From positions 1 through 34,627 of the forward strand of contig SFFV01000021.1 of the NCBI GenBank assembly GCA_004557735.1: 34,627 nucleotides of DNA. Reading direction: 5' to 3'. The position numbers were made by a program, and so were the translations under genes. The stretch comes from Clostridiales bacterium. GTDB lineage: Bacteria; Bacillota; Clostridia; Oscillospirales; Oscillospiraceae. This document shows positions 29,834 through 34,627 of this stretch, in pieces. A model generated the notes under the pieces. That model was not told the DNA's origin and made no database searches. It worked only from the letters and a program-made list of their open reading frames with translations. The first letter of the stretch is position 1. Every line of letters begins with the position of its first letter.

Positions 29834-31551
29834 TTCTGCAAGCTCTGACCCAACTGTATGACGATCTGACACAGCAGGGAAAGATCGCCCGTCCGGGATG
29901 GAGCCTCATAAAGGTCAGTTATGCTCTGTGTCTGGATGAAGCTGGGGCTCTGGAATATGTGGTTCCGATGCAGAAAGAAGTCACCGAAGGGAAAAAGACG
30001 CAGCTGCGGCCGACATCTATGGAGCTTCCCTCGGCGGTAACGCGCACGGCAAAGGAAAAATCCAACTTTTTATGGGACAATTCCAGTTATTTTCTTGGTG
30101 TGGACGATAAGGGAAAACCAGAGCGCAGTAAAAAATGCTTTGATACCTGCGTCGAACACCACCATAAGCTCCTGAATGATGTGGACTCTTCGGCAGCAAA
30201 AGCGATTTTGGGATTCTTTGATTCGTGGGATCCGAAAAGTGCCGCGGATCATCCTGCCATAAAAGACTGCCGGGATGATCTGATGAAGGGCGGCAATCTG
30301 GTCTTTCGCGTAAACGGACAATTTGCTCAGGAGGATCCCCGGATTCGCGCCGCATGGGATGCTTTTTACGGTCAGACACCGGGAGAAAAGCAGCAGTGCC
30401 TGGTGACCGGCCAATGGGATGTTCCCGAGGCGGTGCATCCCTCCATCAAAGGCGTGGTCGGAGCGCAATCGAGCGGCGCGGCGATCGTATCCTTCAATGC
30501 ACCGGCTTTTTGCTCTTATGGCAAGGAGCAAAGCCTAAACGCACCTGTGGGAAAGCATGCCGCGTTTGCCTACACGTCTGCGTTGAACTATCTGCTGAGC
30601 GATAAGGCCAATGTCCACCGCATTGGCGATACAACGGTCGTTTGCTGGGCGGAGGGAGCGGAGCCGCAATACAGCCTGTTTGCGGGGTTGTCGCTGTTCG
30701 GCGACAGTTTGCCGGAGGGCTTGACGGATAAGGATCTCCGGGACACGTTGAACAATCTGACGCAGGGACTTCCCTGCAGGGAAGTGGCTCTGGACCCAAG
30801 TCGTCCATTTTACATTCTGGGGCTTGCGCCCAACGCAGCACGGCTGTCCGTTCGCTTTTTCTATCGGGACTCCTTCGGTTCGTTTATGAAAAATGTCAAT
30901 GCACATCATCAGCGCATGCAAATTGTCGGAAGTAAATATGCTGTTACGCCGTTGTGGGCTATGCTGCGGGAAACCGTTAACATGAATACGACGGATAAAG
31001 CCCCATCTTCGGTGATGGCCGGTGCTGTTGCCCGTTCCATATTCACGGGAACGTCGTATCCGGCGTCCTTATTGGAAGCTACTATGCTCCGAATTCGTGC
31101 CGAGCGGGAGATTACGCCGGGACGGGCGGCAATTCTGAAAGCCTATTATCTCCAAAACTCCAACAATATCAAGCTCAAGGAGGTTATGACTGTGAGCCTG
31201 AATGAAAACAGCACAAATATCCCGTACACCCTTGGCCGCCTGTTCGAAACCTACGAAGAGGTGCAGGAAAAAGCAAACCCCGGAATCAATGCTACGATCA
31301 AGGACAAGTATTTCAATTCTGCTTCCGCAACTCCGGCAACGATTTTCCCCATTCTGGCAAATCTGTGCCAGAAGCATCTGCGCAAACTGGATGTCAGTTT
31401 GTGCGCATTCTACGAGAAGCGTATTGGATCACTGAAAAATATTCTGGGTGAGAGTTATCCCACGCGCCTGAGTTTGTCAGAGCAGGGATCTTTTGACATT
31501 GGGTATTACCATCAGAAAGAGTTTCGTTATACAAAAAAGGAGGATAAGTAA
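29830..31551 (+). CDS. cas8c: Cas8c (Csd1), large subunit of type I-C Cascade
   Basis: The 573-residue protein starts ILQALTQLYDDLTQQGKIARPGWS and contains the KSNFLWDNSSYFLGVDDKGKP and LNYLLSDKANVHRIGDTTVVCW regions of Csd1/Cas8c. It recognises the PAM and opens the DNA with the crRNA complex. The start overlaps the cas5c stop (ATGA). The last 119 codons also contain a separate internal start for Cas11c. It ends directly before cas7c (TAA then ATG). Confidence 0.95.
   Translation: MILQALTQLYDDLTQQGKIARPGWSLIKVSYALCLDEAGALEYVVPMQKEVTEGKKTQLRPTSMELPSAVTRTAKEKSNFLWDNSSYFLGVDDKGKPERSKKCFDTCVEHHHKLLNDVDSSAAKAILGFFDSWDPKSAADHPAIKDCRDDLMKGGNLVFRVNGQFAQEDPRIRAAWDAFYGQTPGEKQQCLVTGQWDVPEAVHPSIKGVVGAQSSGAAIVSFNAPAFCSYGKEQSLNAPVGKHAAFAYTSALNYLLSDKANVHRIGDTTVVCWAEGAEPQYSLFAGLSLFGDSLPEGLTDKDLRDTLNNLTQGLPCREVALDPSRPFYILGLAPNAARLSVRFFYRDSFGSFMKNVNAHHQRMQIVGSKYAVTPLWAMLRETVNMNTTDKAPSSVMAGAVARSIFTGTSYPASLLEATMLRIRAEREITPGRAAILKAYYLQNSNNIKLKEVMTVSLNENSTNIPYTLGRLFETYEEVQEKANPGINATIKDKYFNSASATPATIFPILANLCQKHLRKLDVSLCAFYEKRIGSLKNILGESYPTRLSLSEQGSFDIGYYHQKEFRYTKKEDK
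31192..31551 (+). CDS. cas11c: Cas11c, small subunit from an internal start within cas8c
   Basis: Within the cas8c frame, AAGGAGG (31177-31183) is followed 8 nt later by in-frame GTG 31192; ATG 31186 is only 2 nt away and less likely. The product would be 119 residues beginning M-S-L-N-E-N, all-helical with LGRLFETYEEVQEKANPG near the start. Type I-C systems are known to make Cas11c this way from the 3' part of cas8c. A strong SD inside a coding region supports it. The stop is shared with cas8c. Cas11c stabilises the R-loop in Cascade. Confidence 0.85.
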   Translation: MSLNENSTNIPYTLGRLFETYEEVQEKANPGINATIKDKYFNSASATPATIFPILANLCQKHLRKLDVSLCAFYEKRIGSLKNILGESYPTRLSLSEQGSFDIGYYHQKEFRYTKKEDK

Positions 31552-32439
31552 ATGAGCACCATTCAGAACCGCTATGAATTTGTGATCTTTTTTGATGTAG
31601 AAAACGGCAATCCCAACGGAGACCCGGATGCAGGGAATATGCCCCGCATCGACCCGGAAACGGGCTATGGCTTGGTTACCGATGTGTGCTTGAAGCGAAA
31701 AATTCGCAATTATGTGGAAGCGGTAAAAGAGGGAGAACCCGGTTACCGGATTTACGTAAAAGATGGCGTGCCGCTCAATCGCAGCGATGCCGAAGCCTGT
31801 GCCTATGTGGGAGCCGATCCCGCAAAACTGAAAGAGGCAAAAAAGAAGGATGCCGATCTGGACATCAAGATCCGGGACTTTATGTGCCGGAATTTCTTCG
31901 ATATCCGCACATTTGGCGCTGTAATGACGACCTTCGTTAAGGGGGCTTTGAACTGCGGCCAGATTCGCGGGCCCGTCCAGTTGGGGTTTGCCCGGAGCGT
32001 TGATCCGATTCTTCCGCAAGAGGTCACGATTACCCGCGTCGCCATAGCCACCGAAGCGGATGCCGAGAAAAAGAGTACCGAAATGGGCAGAAAATACATT
32101 GTACCTTACGGCCTTTATCGTGCGGAGGGGTATGTTTCCGCCAATTTGGCGCGTAAGACGACCGGTTTTTCCGAAGATGACCTGAATTTGCTGTGGCAGG
32201 CTATTCTCAATATGTTTGAGCTGGATCACTCTGCGGCTCGCGGCAAAATGGCTGTTCGTGATCTGATCGTGTTCCGGCATGAGTCGGAACTGGGAAACGC
32301 TCCGGCTTATAAGCTGTTTGATCGGGTCAAGGCGTCGAAAAAGCCCGACGTTGAATCTCCCAGAGCGTTTTCCGATTATGAGATCAGTGTTGACGAAACC
32401 GGCCTGCCGGAGGGCGTAACCTGCACGCGCATGGGGTGA
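31552..32439 (+). CDS. cas7c: Cas7c (Csd2), crRNA backbone subunit of type I-C Cascade
   Basis: The 295-residue protein has FVIFFDVENGNPNGDPDAGN and IDPETGYGLVTDVCLKRKIRN at the start, then NFFDIRTFGAVM and IRGPVQLGFARSVDPI, all typical of Csd2. Several copies wrap the crRNA spacer. ATG 31552 follows the cas8c TAA directly, with AAGGAGG upstream. The stop overlaps the cas4 GTG (GTGA). Confidence 0.96.
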   Translation: MSTIQNRYEFVIFFDVENGNPNGDPDAGNMPRIDPETGYGLVTDVCLKRKIRNYVEAVKEGEPGYRIYVKDGVPLNRSDAEACAYVGADPAKLKEAKKKDADLDIKIRDFMCRNFFDIRTFGAVMTTFVKGALNCGQIRGPVQLGFARSVDPILPQEVTITRVAIATEADAEKKSTEMGRKYIVPYGLYRAEGYVSANLARKTTGFSEDDLNLLWQAILNMFELDHSAARGKMAVRDLIVFRHESELGNAPAYKLFDRVKASKKPDVESPRAFSDYEISVDETGLPEGVTCTRMG

Positions 32440-33098
32440 TCTATGGGGAGGAAGATTTCCTCCCGCTGTCCGGACTGCAGCATTTTGCATTCTGCCGCCG
32501 CCAATGGGCCCTGATTCACATTGAGAACCAGTGGGAGGAAAACTATCGTACGGTAGACGGGGCGCTGTTCCACGAAAACGCGCATAATCCGGAGTATCAA
32601 GAGAGCCGAGGGAACCGATTTATCACGCGCGGTGTAAATATCTGTTCTGCAGAACTGGGGGTGTCCGGGACCTGCGACATATTGGAATACCACCGGGGCG
32701 ACGCCGGTATTCCCTTGGCGGGAAAGGATGGCCTATGGCAGCCCTATCCTGTGGAGTATAAACGCGGACGGCCTAGAGAAGATACCGGCGATACGCTCCA
32801 GCTATGCGGACAAGCTATGTGTCTGGAAAATATGCTCTGCTGCGAGATCCCGGAGGGCGCACTGTATTACGGCGAAATCCGTCGCCGGCAGCCGGTGACG
32901 TTCACCCAGGAACAGCGAGCTAAGGTCAAGGAGCTGCTTGCCCAGATGCATGACCTTTATAAGCGCGGCTACACGCCTAAAGTCAAACCGACGAAGTCCT
33001 GCAACGCGTGCTCGCTGAAAGAGCTGTGCCTGCCAAAGCTGATGAGAAACCGTTCGGTGGCCTCATATCTCCGGGAGGCTATGGAGGAAATGCTGTGA
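32436..33098 (+). CDS. cas4: Cas4, PD-(D/E)XK nuclease with [4Fe-4S] cluster
   Basis: The 220-residue protein has Cys20 (FAFCRRQW) and Cys189, 192 and 198 (CNACSLKELC) as cluster ligands, VSGTCDILEYH and PVEYKRGRP with the catalytic Asp, Glu and Lys, and a QLCGQAMCLENM stretch (QhXXY-like). Cas4 selects and trims PAM-bearing prespacers for Cas1-Cas2. The start is GTG 32436 in GTGA overlap with cas7c; an SD is weak, so translation is probably coupled. The end overlaps cas1 by GTGA. Confidence 0.94.
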   Translation: MIYGEEDFLPLSGLQHFAFCRRQWALIHIENQWEENYRTVDGALFHENAHNPEYQESRGNRFITRGVNICSAELGVSGTCDILEYHRGDAGIPLAGKDGLWQPYPVEYKRGRPREDTGDTLQLCGQAMCLENMLCCEIPEGALYYGEIRRRQPVTFTQEQRAKVKELLAQMHDLYKRGYTPKVKPTKSCNACSLKELCLPKLMRNRSVASYLREAMEEML

Positions 33099-34126
33099 AA
33101 CAGCTGTTAAATACCCTGTTTGTTACCTCCGAAGATATATATCTGTCTTTGGAAGGAGAAAATGTGCTGGCTAACCGGGACAAAACGGTCATAGCCCGGT
33201 ATCCTCTGCATACGCTCCAATCCATTGTCAGTTTTTCCTACTCTGGAGCTTCTCCGGCACTAATGGGTGCATGTGCAAAGCGGAACATTGGATTAGCGTT
33301 CTGTACGCCGAAGGGCCGCTTCCTTGCCCGCAGCGGCGGCGAGAACAATGGAAATGTACTTTTGCGCCGGGAACAGTATCGTATTGCCGATGATCCGAAA
33401 AGAAGCTGCCGGATCGCCTGCACCATGATTTTTGGAAAACTGAGCAATAGCGCGTCCAGCATTCAGCGTACGCTCCGCGATCATGCTCCGCGGGTAGTAA
33501 ATCTTGGATTGGAAGATGCTGTCCAAAAAATACGGGAACAGCTCCCGCAGGTATTAGATAGCTCGGACATGAATGTCTTGCGCGGCTTAGAAGGCGTTGC
33601 TGCTGCGGCATATTTCGGCGTCTTTGACCACCTGCTTCTGAATCGAAAGGAGGACTTCTTTTTCCGCGGCCGAAACCGCCGGCCGCCGTTGGACCGGGTA
33701 AACGCTATGCTCTCCTTTGCGTACAGCCTCCTTTCCCACGACTGTGCCAGTGCGCTGGAAAGTGTAGGGCTGGATTCCTATGTGGGATTTTTTCATCGTG
33801 ACCGTCCCGGCAGAATGTCTTTGGCGCTGGATATCATGGAAGAATTGCGGCCTTGTATGGCGGATCGTTTTGTGCTGACTCTGGTGAATAACCGTATGAT
33901 GAACCCAAACGATTTTCTGACGCAGGAGAGCGGGGCAGTGCTGCTCACCGATGATGGTCGGAAAAAGTTCCTAAAGGCATGGCAGGAGCGGAAAAGGGAT
34001 ACACTGACTCATCCCTACTTGAATGAAAAAATGAGCTGGGGTATGGTCCCCTACGTTCAGGCACTGCTCCTCGCGCGCTATATTCGGGGCGATCTGGATG
34101 CTTATCCGCCCTTTTTATGGAAGTGA
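33095..34126 (+). CDS. cas1: Cas1, CRISPR integrase
   Basis: The 343-residue protein has the metal-binding residues Glu166 (RGLEG), His234 (GFFHRDRPGR) and Asp246 (LALDIMEELRP), the C-terminal helical domain, and the ARSGGENNGNVLLRREQY segment. GTG 33095 overlaps the cas4 stop and has GGAGG 7 nt upstream; the frame upstream to 33008 lies in cas4 and was rejected. It integrates spacers with Cas2; the presence of cas4, cas1 and cas2 suggests that adaptation is intact. Confidence 0.97.
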   Translation: MKQLLNTLFVTSEDIYLSLEGENVLANRDKTVIARYPLHTLQSIVSFSYSGASPALMGACAKRNIGLAFCTPKGRFLARSGGENNGNVLLRREQYRIADDPKRSCRIACTMIFGKLSNSASSIQRTLRDHAPRVVNLGLEDAVQKIREQLPQVLDSSDMNVLRGLEGVAAAAYFGVFDHLLLNRKEDFFFRGRNRRPPLDRVNAMLSFAYSLLSHDCASALESVGLDSYVGFFHRDRPGRMSLALDIMEELRPCMADRFVLTLVNNRMMNPNDFLTQESGAVLLTDDGRKKFLKAWQERKRDTLTHPYLNEKMSWGMVPYVQALLLARYIRGDLDAYPPFLWK

Positions 34127-34130
34127 TGCC

Positions 34131-34421
34131 ATGCTGGTACTGATTACATACGATGTGAATACGGAGGATGCCGCCGGAAGAAAGCGTCTGCGGCAAATTG
34201 CGAAAAAATGTGTAGACCATGGCCAGCGTGTGCAAAACTCGGTTTTTGAGTGTCAGCTGGATGCAGGGCAAAGTCGAAGTCTGCAGGCAAAGCTCCTGTC
34301 AATCATGGATCCGGAAAAGGATAGTCTGCGCTTTTATTATCTGGGGAATCAGTACTGCAAGAAGGTGGAACACTTTGGCTGTAAAAAAACGTATCAGCCA
34401 AACGACACCCTAATACTCTGA
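34131..34421 (+). CDS. cas2: Cas2, partner of Cas1 in spacer integration
   Basis: The 96-residue protein starts MLVLITYDVN with Asp8, then the VQNSVFECQL and DSLRFYYLGNQY strands of the ferredoxin-like fold. Length is normal for I-C Cas2. ATG 34131 lies 4 bp after the cas1 stop; GGAAGTGA precedes it. It ends the cas operon. Confidence 0.96.
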   Translation: MLVLITYDVNTEDAAGRKRLRQIAKKCVDHGQRVQNSVFECQLDAGQSRSLQAKLLSIMDPEKDSLRFYYLGNQYCKKVEHFGCKKTYQPNDTLIL

Positions 34422-34594
34422 GCGCGAACACTCAGCAAACACGGAATTACGGGGAGGTTCGCACGAATTTTGAAGGCATAGAACCCGCATTTATGATGAT
34501 TCCATGTGTGCTGAGCAACAAAACTCAGGCAAATCCTAGTGGATTTTTTTAACACTTAGCCGAAAATGCATAAGCATAATTGTGTATTTTTGCT
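34422..34594 (+). promoter_or_regulatory. CRISPR leader region
   Basis: The 173 bp between cas2 and the first repeat hold a 14-bp imperfect inverted repeat (34431-34444, CTCAGCAAACACGG, with 34502-34515, CCATGTGTGCTGAG; 12 of 14 pair). A hairpin with T-tract and an A+T-rich stretch (CATAAT at 34575-34580 is a possible -10) follow before the repeat. Leaders promote array transcription and mark the site of new spacer insertion. Confidence 0.7.
34531..34550 (+). terminator. Weak terminator-like hairpin after the cas operon
   Basis: AAATCC-TAGT-GGATTT is a 6-bp A+T-rich stem followed by TTTT. It may stop cas transcription before the array; it is weak. Confidence 0.5.
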
Positions 34595-34627
34595 GTCGCT
34601 CCCCGCATGGGGAGCGTGGATTGAAAT
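34595..34627 (+). CRISPR. First repeat of a type I-C CRISPR array, at the window edge
   Basis: This 33-nt unit has an 8-bp stem CGCTCCCC-GCAT-GGGGAGCG (34597-34616) and the ending GTGGATTGAAAT, matching the known type I-C repeat plan (GTCGCTCC at the start). It ends on the last base of the window. One unit cannot by itself show an array; the call rests on its sequence, the complete cas operon before it and the leader. Spacers are outside. Confidence 0.9.

Noticed and set aside
27012..34421. A new or hybrid CRISPR type or extra defence genes in the cas operon
   Set aside because: Gene order and all signatures are those of a standard type I-C system; there is no extra ORF between the genes, which overlap or nearly touch.

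Overview
The window looks like a chromosomal segment of a G+C-rich, anaerobic, gut-type Clostridium-class Firmicute, probably Oscillospirales-like. Evidence for this is the electron-bifurcating NfnAB pair, a FeoA/FeoB/FeoB-associated-protein operon, lipoproteins with an LTAC lipobox followed by TPEAT-type linkers, strong AGGAGG ribosome binding sites, and clean -35/-10 promoters. The assignment is inference from gene content; no rRNA gene is present. No tRNA, insertion sequence or prophage was seen.

Layout. 1-2.74 kb: end of a nucleotide-sugar operon (oxidoreductase cut by the window edge, hexapeptide N-acetyltransferase, DegT-family aminotransferase), the usual set for making a 3-acetamido UDP-sugar. 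2.8-5.8 kb: two unrelated-looking PAP2 membrane phosphatases flank a divergent pair made of a LexA/CI-like XRE-S24 repressor and a small unknown protein; two near-identical 17-bp palindromes lie between them. The second PAP2 protein carries a C-terminal barstar-like domain. 5.8-7.8 kb: a histidine-kinase remnant, threonine aldolase and acyl-ACP thioesterase. 8-11.7 kb: feoA, feoB, a Cys-rich small membrane protein, a lipoprotein and a DUF308 membrane protein, in one run. 11.7-14.4 kb: a five-gene minus-strand operon (YjbR-like protein, uridine-kinase-like ATPase, LacA-type acetyltransferase, tyrosine phosphatase, XRE/zinc-ribbon regulator). 14.5-16.8 kb: nfnA-nfnB. 17-19.8 kb: rpmE, a conserved hypothetical, a lipoprotein and a MerR/GyrI-type regulator. 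20-24.5 kb: prfC, an isochorismatase-fold hydrolase, truA and a radical SAM protein. 24.5-26.7 kb: class I aminotransferase plus ornithine-cyclodeaminase-like gene behind a structured leader.

27-34.6 kb: a complete type I-C CRISPR-Cas operon (cas3-cas5c-cas8c-cas7c-cas4-cas1-cas2), with an internal start inside cas8c that would make Cas11c. A leader follows, and then the first 33-nt repeat, whose last base is the last base of the window. The spacers lie outside. The cas block is visibly less G+C-rich than the rest, which suggests later acquisition.

The least ordinary items are the PAP2-barstar fusion, the XRE-S24/small-protein pair with its operator layout, the structured leader before the aminotransferase operon, a possible small RNA near 22.5 kb, and a short ORF overlapping the prfC start. 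None of these can be called a new system from sequence reading alone.
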